Positions 1-9,353 of a stretch of DNA of 64,000 bases are shown here, piece by piece. Positions within the stretch are counted from its first letter, which is position 1. The number at the start of each line of letters is the position of its first letter. The translations under genes were made by a program, and so were the position numbers. The stretch is taken from positions 1 through 64,000 of the forward strand of contig CABZLS010000001.1 in assembly GCA_902526645.1 (NCBI GenBank), in the 5' to 3' direction. Origin of the DNA: an uncultured Pelagibacteraceae bacterium (GTDB lineage Bacteria > Pseudomonadota > Alphaproteobacteria > Pelagibacterales > Pelagibacteraceae). The notes beneath the pieces were generated by a model that worked only from the letters and a program-made list of their open reading frames with translations, was not told the origin of the DNA and did not search any database.

Positions 1-1
1 A

Positions 2-457
2 AAAGATATAGACAAAAAAGTTCATCTTTTAATTATAGGTCCAGATGAAGAAAATATTAAACAACAGGTAGGATCAATCTGTAAAAGACATTTGGAAAGT
101 ATTCGTGTTATGGACTTTACTGATGAACCAGAAAAGTTTATGGCTGCAGCAGATATATTCTGTCTTCCAAGTTATCGAGAAGGATTTGGTATGGCAGCTT
201 TAGAGGCAGGTGCTTGTGCGTTACCTACAGTTGCATCCAAGATTTATGGATTAACTGATGCTGTAGGTTTTAACTCTGGGTTATTTCATAATCCAGGAGA
301 CATTATAGGCATAGAGAATGCCATATTAAAATTAGTAGAGGATAAAAATCTAAGATTGAAAATGGGAGCTAAAGGCAGAGAAAGAACTAAGAATTTATTT
401 GAGAAAAGTTATGTAACTAATGAATTTGTTAAATATATAAAAACTTTAGATAATTAA
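2..457 (+). CDS. Glycosyltransferase family 4, C-terminal part (5' end outside window)
   Basis: The reading frame is open from base 2, so the gene is cut by the window edge; the first in-window ATG is not its start. The visible ~151 residues match the C-terminal half of a GT-B glycosyltransferase of family 4. They include a HLLIIGPDEEN strand (the nucleotide-sugar domain) and the donor-binding segment LPSYREGFGMAALEAGA with the paired glutamates typical of the family. It should transfer a sugar from an activated donor to a lipid-linked or surface glycan at the cytoplasmic face. It opens the polysaccharide island and its stop overlaps the stop of the convergent ligase gene in one TTAA. The sugar specificity cannot be read. 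Confidence 0.85.
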   Translation, partial: KDIDKKVHLLIIGPDEENIKQQVGSICKRHLESIRVMDFTDEPEKFMAAADIFCLPSYREGFGMAALEAGACALPTVASKIYGLTDAVGFNSGLFHNPGDIIGIENAILKLVEDKNLRLKMGAKGRERTKNLFEKSYVTNEFVKYIKTLDN

Positions 458-1692
458 TCAAATTTTTTAGATTGAGATAAGTTGCTAAAATAAAATCCAA
501 GCGGCATGTAATACACTATTGACATCCAATTATTAAAAAAATTTCCTGTGGGGATTATTGGCCAAATATTAATAAAAATTGCTGCCATTATACAAATCAT
601 AAAATCAGACATATGATTATTACCCAGTATTAGATTTTTAAAATGAATTATAGTTTTAAAGAAAAAAGAAATCACAAAGATCATAAAAATTGAAAATCCT
701 GCTAAACCAGTTTCAGCTAGTAATTGAATGTAAGTGTTGTGTGGATGAGTATTCCAAGAACTTTCACCAACTTTATATCTTTCATCTCGACTGACTTTTC
801 GATACATTTTTGGGCCGATACCCAAGAATTTGTTTTGATCAAACATTTTAAAAGATGTTTTATAAAGTGAGTCATGAACGTTAGTTAACACATATTTTTT
901 TTCAAAAGTTTCTGTTAAAGCAGTAATTGGATGTAACACCATACGATTTTTTAAAGCTTCATCCTTAATTGATAAAGTTACGATAACTAAAACGGATATA
1001 ATAAAACAGAACAATCTAATGAGTTTGTATTTTTTTGTAAATATCAAAATGAACAATATCGATAGCATTGTTAAAAAGAACGCCGATCTTTCCATGCTAA
1101 TAAAAATTAAAATATCAACCAAAATTATCAAAACTACTGATAAAAAAATGTAAGATTTTTTGTTTGTTCCAAAATAAATTAAAAAAGCAATTACAATAGG
1201 CATCATTCTCGCCAAATAACTTCCAAGCTTCAATTCTTGTACAAAAAAACTTGTTATTCTATCAGGATGTACATGATGCAATCCAAGTATATTATAACCC
1301 ATAAAATACTGAAAAAGTCCGTCAAAAGTTAAAATTGAAAATGTTATCAATGCAATTTTAAAAAATAATCTTAGAAATTTATCTTTATCATGATCAATTA
1401 TATAAATGATTGCTAATGCAAATATACCATGTCTAAAATATGGAACAGAAGATTTAAGAGAGTAAAAAACATTTTCACTATTTAAAGAGGAAAAAATTAA
1501 AATTATATAAAAGATAAGAAAAAAAATAAAAAAATTATTTTTGAAATACTCAAACTTTTTTGTTTTAAATATTGTATAAAAAAATAAAAAATTAATTATT
1601 ACAACAAAGCCATCTGCTATAAATGGACCCGCAACCAGTGCAGGAGGGATTAAACAAATAAGATATAATAGAGAATTATTTATATTCTGCAT
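454..1692 (-). CDS. O-antigen ligase / Wzy-like polytopic membrane protein
   Basis: This 412-residue protein is mostly hydrophobic, with about ten predicted membrane segments, and has a larger polar loop in its second half. The loop contains a GIGPKMYRKVSRDERYKV stretch and then SSWNTHPHNTYIQLLAETG. The HPHNxYxQLLAETG pattern is the hallmark of the WaaL/Wzy O-antigen ligase and polymerase family. Such proteins join an undecaprenyl-linked glycan to lipid A, a protein or a growing polymer at the periplasmic face. The gene ends 3-prime overlapping the glycosyltransferase and lies one base from the upstream dehydratase gene, so it belongs to the glycan operon. Ligase and polymerase cannot be told apart from sequence alone. 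Confidence 0.8.
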   Translation of the reverse strand: MQNINNSLLYLICLIPPALVAGPFIADGFVVIINFLFFYTIFKTKKFEYFKNNFFIFFLIFYIILIFSSLNSENVFYSLKSSVPYFRHGIFALAIIYIIDHDKDKFLRLFFKIALITFSILTFDGLFQYFMGYNILGLHHVHPDRITSFFVQELKLGSYLARMMPIVIAFLIYFGTNKKSYIFLSVVLIILVDILIFISMERSAFFLTMLSILFILIFTKKYKLIRLFCFIISVLVIVTLSIKDEALKNRMVLHPITALTETFEKKYVLTNVHDSLYKTSFKMFDQNKFLGIGPKMYRKVSRDERYKVGESSWNTHPHNTYIQLLAETGLAGFSIFMIFVISFFFKTIIHFKNLILGNNHMSDFMICIMAAIFINIWPIIPTGNFFNNWMSIVYYMPLGFYFSNLSQSKKFD

Positions 1693-3525
1693 TTATACTT
1701 GAATATATTTTGAAAAAATATTCTGTAAAATATTTAAATCATTTTTCGAATTTGATAATTTAATTTCGTCTTTTATTTTATCTATTTCTTCAATTGAAAT
1801 ATTGATATCGCAATTTTCTTGAAATATTTTTTTATTGGTTGAGGGTAAAATCTTATCTTGATGGTAAAGTTCTTCGTGAAGTTTTTCTCCTGGCCTTAAA
1901 CCAATCATGTTTATTTTAATACCATTTTTTTTATTTTCATTATATAACTCAACATTACTATCATTTAATATTTTAAGTATCATAGAATAAATATTAATTG
2001 GTTCCCCCATGTTCAAAACATTGATAAGACCTTTGTTTTTCATATTACTTGTTTCAAGAGTTAAATTAACTGCATCCTGGACAGTCATAAAATATCTTGA
2101 TGCAGCTTTGTCAGTTATTGTAATGGGCCCACCTTTAGATATCTGTTCGTTTAAAATAGGTATTAAACTACCTGAGCTTCCAATTACATTTCCAAATCTT
2201 ACACAACTATAGTTATTTTTTGGATAAATTTTATTCATTGAACAAACAATTATTTCTCCCATTCTTTTACTTTTACCCATATGATTGATTGGATTGACAG
2301 CTTTGTCTGTAGATACAAAAATAAAAGTTAAATTTGTTTGTTCTTTGGTGCACTCAAGTATGTTAATTAAAGATGATAAATTATTACTAACAGCCTCAAT
2401 AGGATTTGTTTCAACTACATCTACATGTTTATAAGCTGCAGCATGAAATATAAAATCTGGATTATGATTTTTTATAATTTTATTCAGTAAATTACGATTA
2501 TTTAAATTAATTAAATAAAAATGTTTACTAAAATTTATTTCATTTGAAATATTATCAAAGTCCTTTTTTAATTTTGATAAGCTTAATTCATTAAAATCTA
2601 TAGCTATTAATTCATTAATATTTAATCTTGAGATTTGAAACATTAACTCTTTTCCAATAGTTCCACCAGCTCCAGTAACTAAAACTTTTTTATTTGAAAA
2701 TTTTTGCTTTAATTCTGAGGAAAAACTTTGATCTAGAACAGTATTGTGATTAAAATTAATCTTCTTATTTTTCATATTATCACTATTTAAAAAGTCGTCT
2801 AATGAAGAAATATTCTTATTATTAAGAGATAAATTTGAGAGATTTTTTTCAATATCTTGAACTTCAAAGCTAGATGCGCTTGGCATACACATTAAAACTA
2901 AATCAATTTTTTTCTTTTCTTTTTCAAGCGCTTTAGGGGATAGAACTTTTATGCCATCAATTGTTCTTCCAATTTTATTTTTATCGTCATCAACAAAATA
3001 TAAAATTTCAATATCACCATAATTTTGAATTATTTTTTTTAATTCAACACCTGTTCTTCCAGCTCCATAAATAATATATTTTTTAAAATCATTTCTTGAA
3101 CTTTTGTCTTGATTTTTAAAAAGTATGTATTTTGCTAAAATCTTAATTGAAATATTAAAGAATATAAAAATACCAGAATAAAGTGTTAGTATTTTAATAT
3201 TCAAAAATCTAAAAAAAATCTTTGTGTTATCAATTGCAAAAAAACTTATTATTATTAAAAATAAAGAAGTTAAAAAAAGACTTATCAAGATTTTTAAGAT
3301 GTTTTCGTAATCAAAAAATTTAGTGAACTCACTGTATGTATTAAAAAAATATAAAATAGTTATTTGAAGCGAAATAATTATCAGACCCAAAGCAATATAG
3401 GATTTTGAAAGAGGCAATAATCTTTCAGCATTAATAATTATTGCTAGATAAAGTGAAATAAAAACAATTGAAACGTCTGCAAGAATTTTAATTAAAAGTT
3501 TAAGATTATTTATTGGTAAGTTCAT
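1693..3525 (-). CDS. Membrane nucleotide-sugar 4,6-dehydratase (PglF/CapD/WbpM type)
   Basis: The 610 residues have the full-length architecture of this family. Four membrane segments (about 10-135) are followed by a first nucleotide-binding fold (IIYGAGRTGVELKK near 151-164). A second, catalytic Rossmann domain starts with VTGAGGTIGKEL at 283-294. The catalytic region has STDKA at 405-409 and M416-xxx-K420, the Met form of the usual Tyr-x3-Lys found in PglF/WbpM. These enzymes convert UDP-GlcNAc to the 4-keto-6-deoxy sugar. A DegT aminotransferase and a priming phosphoglycosyltransferase lie directly upstream in the same operon, which suggests a bacillosamine- or QuiNAc4N-like amino sugar. 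The product is inferred, not shown. Confidence 0.88.
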   Translation of the reverse strand: MNLPINNLKLLIKILADVSIVFISLYLAIIINAERLLPLSKSYIALGLIIISLQITILYFFNTYSEFTKFFDYENILKILISLFLTSLFLIIISFFAIDNTKIFFRFLNIKILTLYSGIFIFFNISIKILAKYILFKNQDKSSRNDFKKYIIYGAGRTGVELKKIIQNYGDIEILYFVDDDKNKIGRTIDGIKVLSPKALEKEKKKIDLVLMCMPSASSFEVQDIEKNLSNLSLNNKNISSLDDFLNSDNMKNKKINFNHNTVLDQSFSSELKQKFSNKKVLVTGAGGTIGKELMFQISRLNINELIAIDFNELSLSKLKKDFDNISNEINFSKHFYLINLNNRNLLNKIIKNHNPDFIFHAAAYKHVDVVETNPIEAVSNNLSSLINILECTKEQTNLTFIFVSTDKAVNPINHMGKSKRMGEIIVCSMNKIYPKNNYSCVRFGNVIGSSGSLIPILNEQISKGGPITITDKAASRYFMTVQDAVNLTLETSNMKNKGLINVLNMGEPINIYSMILKILNDSNVELYNENKKNGIKINMIGLRPGEKLHEELYHQDKILPSTNKKIFQENCDINISIEEIDKIKDEIKLSNSKNDLNILQNIFSKYIQV

Positions 3526-3540
3526 TTATTTTCAAACTGG

Positions 3541-4704
3541 TCATTTAGTAGCTGATAGAAAAGTTTGTTTTATAGATAAAATTATGTTTTGCAATTCCTT
3601 AAAATTTATAGTGTGATCTACCTGAAAAGCTATTGAAGATTCACTTAATTTTTTTGCATTTTGAAGTCTCTTTTTTGGAGAATGCCCAACTTTTTTGAAG
3701 GACTTCTCTCTATAAAGCTCAGAACAAGAACCTTCATTGCATGGAACGCCTTTTTTAATCAATTTTTCGATTATTTTATGTTTAGTCCAGCCATTTTTTA
3801 AATGATTTTTATTTACTTGTATATAGCATCTGTAAAAAGCATGGGTTATTTTTTTTGGAACAATCGGAAGATTTACAGATTTAAATTTTTTTAAACTATT
3901 CAATATTTTAATTGAATTTAAATTTCTTATTTTGATAAATTTTTTGAGTTTTCTTAATTGTATTCTTCCCACAGCAGATTGAACTTCTGTTAATCTTAAA
4001 TTTGTTCCAAATGTATCGTGTACCCATCTATACGAAGAATTGTTATGTTTTCTCATCATTAATTTTCTTACTTTGCCAATTTCTTTTAACTGCCAAATTC
4101 TTTCAAATAAATTCTTATCATTCGTGGCAATCATACCACCTTCACCCAAGGTAGAAATAATTTTGTCGTTACAAAAACTCCATACAGATATATCTCCAAA
4201 AGTACCAACATATTTATTCTTGATTTTTGCACCATGAGCTTGAGAGCAATCTTCAATAATCTTTATCTTAAATTTTTTACATAGTTTAAGTATACTTTCC
4301 ATATCACAAGGATATCCACCGAGATGAACGCAAATAATAGCTTTTGTTTTTGAGTTAATTAATTTTTTTATTGTTTCTGTTGTTATATTTTGACTATTCA
4401 AATCTATGTCAGCAAAAACCGGTTTTGCATTTACATTAATTACACAACTAGCTGATGAAACATAAGATTTTGATGGAACTATTACTTCATCACCTCTGCC
4501 TAAATTTAATGCTTTAAGAGCACATTCTAAACCCAATGAAGCATTAGCAATAGCAGAGGTATATTTTATTTTAAAAAATTTTGAAAATTCCCTCTCAAAT
4601 TTCTTTCCCTCATTTCCTGTCCAATAATTAACCTTATTACTTTTTAAAACTTTGTTTACTTTTTTTGCTTCCTCTTTACTATATCTTGGCCAGTTTGTTT
4701 TCAT
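3541..4704 (-). CDS. DegT/DnrJ/EryC1/StrS-family sugar aminotransferase
   Basis: This 387-residue PLP-dependent aminotransferase belongs to the DegT/StrS fold. The likely Schiff-base lysine is K181 in SFCNDKIISTLGEGGM, and the PLP-ring-binding aspartate is in IIEDCSQAHGA near 150-160. Such enzymes aminate a keto sugar nucleotide using glutamate. It sits between the 4,6-dehydratase and the priming transferase, with only 15 and 2 bases between genes. The natural reading is that it aminates the dehydratase product at C4 (a PglE-like role). Other DegT enzymes act at C3, so the position is an inference. Confidence 0.88.
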   Translation of the reverse strand: MKTNWPRYSKEEAKKVNKVLKSNKVNYWTGNEGKKFEREFSKFFKIKYTSAIANASLGLECALKALNLGRGDEVIVPSKSYVSSASCVINVNAKPVFADIDLNSQNITTETIKKLINSKTKAIICVHLGGYPCDMESILKLCKKFKIKIIEDCSQAHGAKIKNKYVGTFGDISVWSFCNDKIISTLGEGGMIATNDKNLFERIWQLKEIGKVRKLMMRKHNNSSYRWVHDTFGTNLRLTEVQSAVGRIQLRKLKKFIKIRNLNSIKILNSLKKFKSVNLPIVPKKITHAFYRCYIQVNKNHLKNGWTKHKIIEKLIKKGVPCNEGSCSELYREKSFKKVGHSPKKRLQNAKKLSESSIAFQVDHTINFKELQNIILSIKQTFLSATK

Positions 4705-4706
4705 TC

Positions 4707-5264
4707 TTAATTTGTTCCGTCAAATTTTTCTTTATCTCTAATTTCTCTTTTTTTTATTGATTTGATAATTATTAATAATGTTTTAATTATGATTTTTAAA
4801 TCTAAAAATATATTGTGGTTGTTGGTGTACCACACATCTATTTTAAATTGTTCAGACCAAGACATTTCATAAGAGTTTTGAATCTGAGCCAATCCGGTTA
4901 AGCCAGGTTTTACATTAAATCTTTTAATTTGTTCAGATGAGTAAATTTCTTTATATTCATAATGCAAAGGTCTTGGACCAACGATGCTCAAATCACCTAT
5001 TAAAACATTTAAAAATTGAGGTATTTCATCTAACCTTGTTTTTCTTAAAAAATTATTAAAAGAGGATACTTTTTTAGTATCATTTTCCATAGTTCTAAAT
5101 TTTATAATTCTTATTTTTTTTCCTTTAAAACCACCCCTGTATTGTAAAAAAAAAATATTTTTTTTGTTGAAAATAAAACAAAAAACTAAAGTTAAAAAAA
5201 AAAGCGATATTATTAAAGGAGAAAATAAAATAATAAATATTAAATCAAAAATTCTTTTTATCAT
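4707..5264 (-). CDS. Priming sugar phosphotransferase (PglC/WcaJ family)
   Basis: The 185 residues match the bacterial sugar transferase domain (PF02397). A hydrophobic N-terminal helix (about 5-30) is followed by IIKFRTM, LRKTRLDEIPQFLNVLIGD and SIVGPRPL, and then a GLTGLAQI segment. The short length with one membrane anchor is that of monotopic phosphoglycosyltransferases such as PglC, rather than the long WbaP/WcaJ type. It would load a sugar phosphate onto undecaprenyl phosphate to start the glycan. Its start overlaps the end of the frameshifted aldo/keto reductase gene by 20 bases. Confidence 0.88.
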   Translation of the reverse strand: MIKRIFDLIFIILFSPLIISLFFLTLVFCFIFNKKNIFFLQYRGGFKGKKIRIIKFRTMENDTKKVSSFNNFLRKTRLDEIPQFLNVLIGDLSIVGPRPLHYEYKEIYSSEQIKRFNVKPGLTGLAQIQNSYEMSWSEQFKIDVWYTNNHNIFLDLKIIIKTLLIIIKSIKKREIRDKEKFDGTN

Positions 5265-5963
5265 TACAATAAGAAATAATTTCCCTAATTTGTTTTTTTT
5301 TTGAACAAGTTAAAATTATATTTTTTATATTTTTATAATTCATAGAGTAGTTCAACAAGAAATTCAATTTATGCTTTTTGGCTAATTTTAGTCTTCCACC
5401 AAAAGGTCTTATTATTATAAATTTAAATTTCTTAAATCTATGAATCAATTTTTTATATTCTTTTTCAACTGGATTTAAATAAACACAAGCCCCGTTAAAA
5501 ATATTTGAGGATATTGATTTTAATAAAAATTTTTCTGTATAGGGAAAAACGTATATACCACTTATTATTTTTTTTTTTAAAAGCGAATTAAATAATCTTT
5601 TTATTTTTAATCTGTCTTTAAGAAAGTTTTTAATTCTAATATCATCTTGAGATAAATTTCCTCTCCACATCCACTGAATATAAATTATTTGATCTTTTCC
5701 TAATTTGTTAATATAAAAATTAAGTTTTTTAATAAATCTTTTTGTCGAAAATCTTTGATGATTAAAATTTGGTTCTGCAAGTTTTAAGATTAATTTAGTT
5801 TTTTTTTTTCTTTAATAATTTTCGAGACTAATTTGAATGAGTGATATTCAGATGAAAGATGAAAATTTTTAAAATTTTTTAAAGCATAATGCATTAAATT
5901 TTTAGAAAATTTTTGACTATTTATCGACATAGTACCAAAAACAAATTTATTAATTAATTTCAT
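5245..5963 (-). pseudogene. Aldo/keto reductase-like gene split by a frameshift in an A11 tract
   Basis: An ATG at 5963 opens a frame reading MKLINKFVFGTMSINSQKFS... up to ...SKIIKEKKK. It then hits an A11 run (T11 on the plus strand, 5799-5809) and stops two codons later. From the same run, the next frame stays open to 5245 (...KLILKLAEPNF, YIQWMWRGNLSQDD, ILTCSKKKQIREII). One extra A would join both parts into about 239 residues. The GTMS start, the Tyr of SSEYHS, the Lys of LILKLAEP and the C-terminal TCSKKKQIREI resemble aldo/keto reductases, but the fold is short and the usual active-site Asp and His are not obvious. It may be a sequencing error, a decayed gene, or a gene rescued by slippage. 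Confidence 0.65.
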
Positions 5964-5973
5964 GATTAAATAA

Positions 5974-6753
5974 TTATTTACCTAAGTTGACTGCACATTT
6001 CCATAAAAATCTTTCTGAACTTTCTGATGCTATGAAAGAATTTCTTCCATGAAGTAGCTCTCTATCTTTCCACGTTACAGCATCTCCTGGTGTAAGTTTA
6101 ACAGATTTAATCTTTTTTTTAATTTTGTCTGAATTGCACAAATAATCAAAAAATTTTTTTGCCATTGATAGTTTTTTTGGATTATTTGTCTTTGAAATAC
6201 AATAATAATTAAAATTAATTAAATATTTATTTTTCTCTAATTGATGAATTATTTTTTCTGTTCTTTTATCTCCTGATCTTTCGTGAACAAAATCTTCAGA
6301 AAGTAAGTCATTTAAAAGTTTAACATCATCTTGTTTTAAACATTCTACTAAATCATTAACATCTAAAAAAATTGTTTCACCACCTCTTTTTGAATTAGCA
6401 ACACAGCACATTAATGTTGCGTTAGGAAAGTTTGGTATATAACTTCCATCTGTATGAAGTGGTTGTTCAGAGGACGAATGTCTGTAAGCATCCTTAAAAG
6501 ATGGATCAAATCTTACCTCCATCCATTTTTCGTTAGTCCTTTGATTATCCCTGTCTCCCTTCCTAACATCTTCCGCTAACTCATAAATTTTTCCAAACGA
6601 TTTGCAAAAAAATTCATAGAAATTTCTTATATCATCTCCAGTCTTATCAGATTTTAAAATGAAAACTTTATTTTGCTCTTTTTTCCAAGCATCTAATATA
6701 TTTTCACCTGTATTTTGAAAAGTATTTTCGTTTATATTAAATTCTAAAATCAT
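5974..6753 (-). CDS. TauD/TfdA-like Fe(II)/2-oxoglutarate dioxygenase
   Basis: The 259-residue protein carries the iron-binding facial triad of this superfamily. H100 and D102 lie in PLHTDGSY, and H235 in ELLHGRNSF; the arginine in R237 or in SSERF is a likely 2-oxoglutarate ligand. Family members hydroxylate small molecules, often taurine, other sulfonates, or natural-product intermediates. Its place inside the glycan island, 10 bases upstream of the broken reductase, suggests it modifies a precursor of the surface glycan or a lipid, but the substrate is not readable. It is divergent from the Wzz-like gene across a 43-base gap. Confidence 0.82.
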   Translation of the reverse strand: MILEFNINENTFQNTGENILDAWKKEQNKVFILKSDKTGDDIRNFYEFFCKSFGKIYELAEDVRKGDRDNQRTNEKWMEVRFDPSFKDAYRHSSSEQPLHTDGSYIPNFPNATLMCCVANSKRGGETIFLDVNDLVECLKQDDVKLLNDLLSEDFVHERSGDKRTEKIIHQLEKNKYLINFNYYCISKTNNPKKLSMAKKFFDYLCNSDKIKKKIKSVKLTPGDAVTWKDRELLHGRNSFIASESSERFLWKCAVNLGK

Positions 6754-6796
6754 TGTTAAATTAATTAATTATGTTATTAAATTTTATATTACAATA

Positions 6797-7420
6797 ATGT
6801 ATAAAAAAAAAATAAAAAAAAAAATTTCATTTTTTGCAATAATTCTTATTATAATTGCTAGCACATCATCAATATTTTATTTTTTAAAAGTAGAAAAAGA
6901 GAAAAATTATATTGCAATAGTTGAAATTAAGCTTGGAAAAACAATCGATCATATTTTTCTAGACTCTAATGCTGATAAACTTATCTTGGAATATGCAACA
7001 AGAAGTCTTGAAAACTATTTACCCCAATACAAATGGGAGTTAAGCATCACCAATCAAATAGAGGCAAAACTATATACAAAAAGTAAAAAAATATTTTATA
7101 AATCTGAATTACCAAATTTAAGAAAAAAAATTAAAAAAGAAATTGTATCAATTAATAAAGGCATACAAGACTCATTTGCTGATTTTTATAAAGATAATGT
7201 TACAAACGATCTGTTACGTGAGAACGAGTCTGGAAATAGTGTTTTTTATTGGAGATTATCAACAAAACCATTTTATACTGGTGATATTAAAACCAAAGTT
7301 AGATTTAGAAAAAATCAATTGACTGATTTTGAGTTCGTATCGATAACAATTTTTATTACATTAAGCTTAATTGTTTTTCTAATTTCTTATTTCTATATCA
7401 ATAGAAAACGAATTAAATAA
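6797..7420 (+). CDS. Two-helix inner-membrane protein, Wzz-like architecture
   Basis: I do not recognise this 207-residue protein at family level. It begins with a basic stretch and a membrane helix (about 10-30). About 140 mostly polar residues follow, with a KSELPNLRKKIKKEIVSIN helix-forming part. A second helix (about 182-202) is followed by YINRKRIK. Two helices flanking a periplasmic domain, inside a polysaccharide island, is the layout of Wzz chain-length regulators. The usual Pro-rich motif before the second helix is not clear, so the name is tentative. Its last 8 bases overlap the convergent asparagine synthase gene. Confidence 0.55.
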   Translation: MYKKKIKKKISFFAIILIIIASTSSIFYFLKVEKEKNYIAIVEIKLGKTIDHIFLDSNADKLILEYATRSLENYLPQYKWELSITNQIEAKLYTKSKKIFYKSELPNLRKKIKKEIVSINKGIQDSFADFYKDNVTNDLLRENESGNSVFYWRLSTKPFYTGDIKTKVRFRKNQLTDFEFVSITIFITLSLIVFLISYFYINRKRIK

Positions 7421-9263
7421 TTTCATCTTCAATATTTAATTCTCCATTAAACTTTTTATTTATCCATATTTGCATATTTAAAAGAGAAAAAATTAATTCA
7501 GGTCTAATTTTAGAATTCCTAGTCTTTGTTAATAACATTTTGATTCCATTTTTTTTAAAGATACTGTTTTTGGATGTTAATATGTTTTCTATTTTTTCTT
7601 TTTCTTTATCTCTTTTTAAAATATCAATAAGTGGAAATGAAAAGCCTTGTTTTCTTTCATAGATAAAGTTGTTAGGCAAATATTTATGTCCAATCTTTTT
7701 TAAAAAAATTTTTTGATCTTTATTTGATACAAGATCTGATGATTTTAATTTTGTAAGAGAATACTCTACAACATCTTTACTTAAAAATGGAGATCTACTC
7801 TCTACAGAATTAAGCATAGAACATCTATCTAACTTATTTAATAAACTTAGTGGCAGAGTATAATTAATATCGATAAATTGAGATTGTTTTACTAAGTCAA
7901 TATTATCATTTTTAAATTTTAAATGTTTGGCATTTTCAAAAACTCTAAAATCTAATATTTGAGTTCTTAAATTATTTTTTAAGAAAAAAGGAATTTTATA
8001 AACAAAGCTATTGTTTGATAAAAAACTTAGATATTGTGCTCCTTTAAAGTTTAAGTTTTCTATTTTTCTAATCAAAAAATTTAAAAAGGTGAGATTAAAA
8101 TTAGCTAAATTATTTTTAACTAAATTAATTTTATTTAAAATTCTGTAATGATTGTACCCTCCAAAAATTTCATCACCACCATCTCCCCCAATTGCAACTT
8201 TATAATTATTATCGCGTAAATTTTTAAAAAGAATATAAGAGGGTATAATTGAGGAATCTAAAATTGGAGTATCTAGCTTCTCAATTATTTCTATTATTTG
8301 ATCAAGAGAGTAATCATTTATTTCAACTTCGTGATGATTAGTTTTAAAATATTTTGAAATTTTTAATGCATGATCTCTTTCATCAAATTTTTGATTTTTG
8401 AAAACAATTGAAAAAGTATCAATTTTTTTTTGCTTTGATGCAATTGAGGTAATTAAACTCGAGTCAAGACCACCACTTAGAGTAACACAAGTTTTTACAT
8501 CAGATATCAAACATTTTTCAATACTTGAATTTAAAATTTTATCAAAGTCACTTTCTTTTATTGAAGAGGGTGAATTTACTTTAATTTTAAAATCCCAATA
8601 ATTTCTTTTAATGATTTTTCTATTTTTTAAATCAATTTTAACCATTTGCCCAGGTTCCACCTGAGCAATATCTGTCAACAATGTCTCATCTCTTTTTAAT
8701 GGAAAGCCATTAAGCAAAGTCTCATTTAGATTTTTTTTATCTATTTTTGAGAATGAGTAAAACGAGGTTAATTCTGAAGAAAAAAGAAAATATTTAGTAT
8801 TAGAAAAATAAAAAAGTGGTTTTTCTCCCAATCTATCTCTAGCAAGAAAAATTTTTTTTTCATTTTCATCAAATAATGCAAATGCAAACATACCTTCGAT
8901 TTTATCTAAAAAATTTTCACCCCATTTTAAATATGATTTAATTATCACCTCAGTGTCGCTATTAGTAATAAACTCAAAATCATTACTGAGTTCTTTTTTT
9001 AATTCTAAAAAATTATATATTTCACCATTATAGGTAATAGTTATGTTATTTATGCTATCGTTCATGGGTTGAAAGTTTTTATCAGATAGGTCGATTATAG
9101 ATAACTTTGTGTGTCCAAAAATTACATTTTTTGAATTTGAGATCCAAATTTTTTCATTGTCCGGACCTCGATGAGAGAGTAAACTTATTTTGGATTTTAT
9201 CCATTCTTCATTTTCTTTATATGATTCTTTATCATAGTTTATTGATCCTATAATTCCACACAT
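7413..9263 (-). CDS. asnB: Asparagine synthase (glutamine-hydrolysing)
   Basis: The protein has 616 residues, the usual length of AsnB-type enzymes. It starts MCGIIGSINY, so the nucleophilic Cys2 of the N-terminal glutaminase domain is present, with the expected SHRGPD and TYNGEIYN motifs. The synthetase domain has the pyrophosphate-binding SGGLDSS loop near residue 265 and GGDGGDEIFGGY further on. The reaction makes asparagine from aspartate, ATP and glutamine. In polysaccharide islands, AsnB relatives often amidate sugar acids or glycan intermediates instead, so a specialised role is possible. It ends overlapping the convergent Wzz-like gene. Confidence 0.9.
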   Translation of the reverse strand: MCGIIGSINYDKESYKENEEWIKSKISLLSHRGPDNEKIWISNSKNVIFGHTKLSIIDLSDKNFQPMNDSINNITITYNGEIYNFLELKKELSNDFEFITNSDTEVIIKSYLKWGENFLDKIEGMFAFALFDENEKKIFLARDRLGEKPLFYFSNTKYFLFSSELTSFYSFSKIDKKNLNETLLNGFPLKRDETLLTDIAQVEPGQMVKIDLKNRKIIKRNYWDFKIKVNSPSSIKESDFDKILNSSIEKCLISDVKTCVTLSGGLDSSLITSIASKQKKIDTFSIVFKNQKFDERDHALKISKYFKTNHHEVEINDYSLDQIIEIIEKLDTPILDSSIIPSYILFKNLRDNNYKVAIGGDGGDEIFGGYNHYRILNKINLVKNNLANFNLTFLNFLIRKIENLNFKGAQYLSFLSNNSFVYKIPFFLKNNLRTQILDFRVFENAKHLKFKNDNIDLVKQSQFIDINYTLPLSLLNKLDRCSMLNSVESRSPFLSKDVVEYSLTKLKSSDLVSNKDQKIFLKKIGHKYLPNNFIYERKQGFSFPLIDILKRDKEKEKIENILTSKNSIFKKNGIKMLLTKTRNSKIRPELIFSLLNMQIWINKKFNGELNIEDEII

Positions 9264-9353
9264 ACTCTCTCTATATTTATAAAAATAAATTTAACCTAAT
9301 TGTTTTTCTATTTATTATAAGCTAATAACAAAATAAAATATCTATAAATTTTA

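Noticed and set aside
2009-2212. Plus-strand open frame inside the dehydratase gene, and similar antisense frames within gap, ftsH, glyS, ppdK, hflC
   Set aside because: They lie opposite strong conserved coding frames, show no family motif, and arise from AT-rich codon use.
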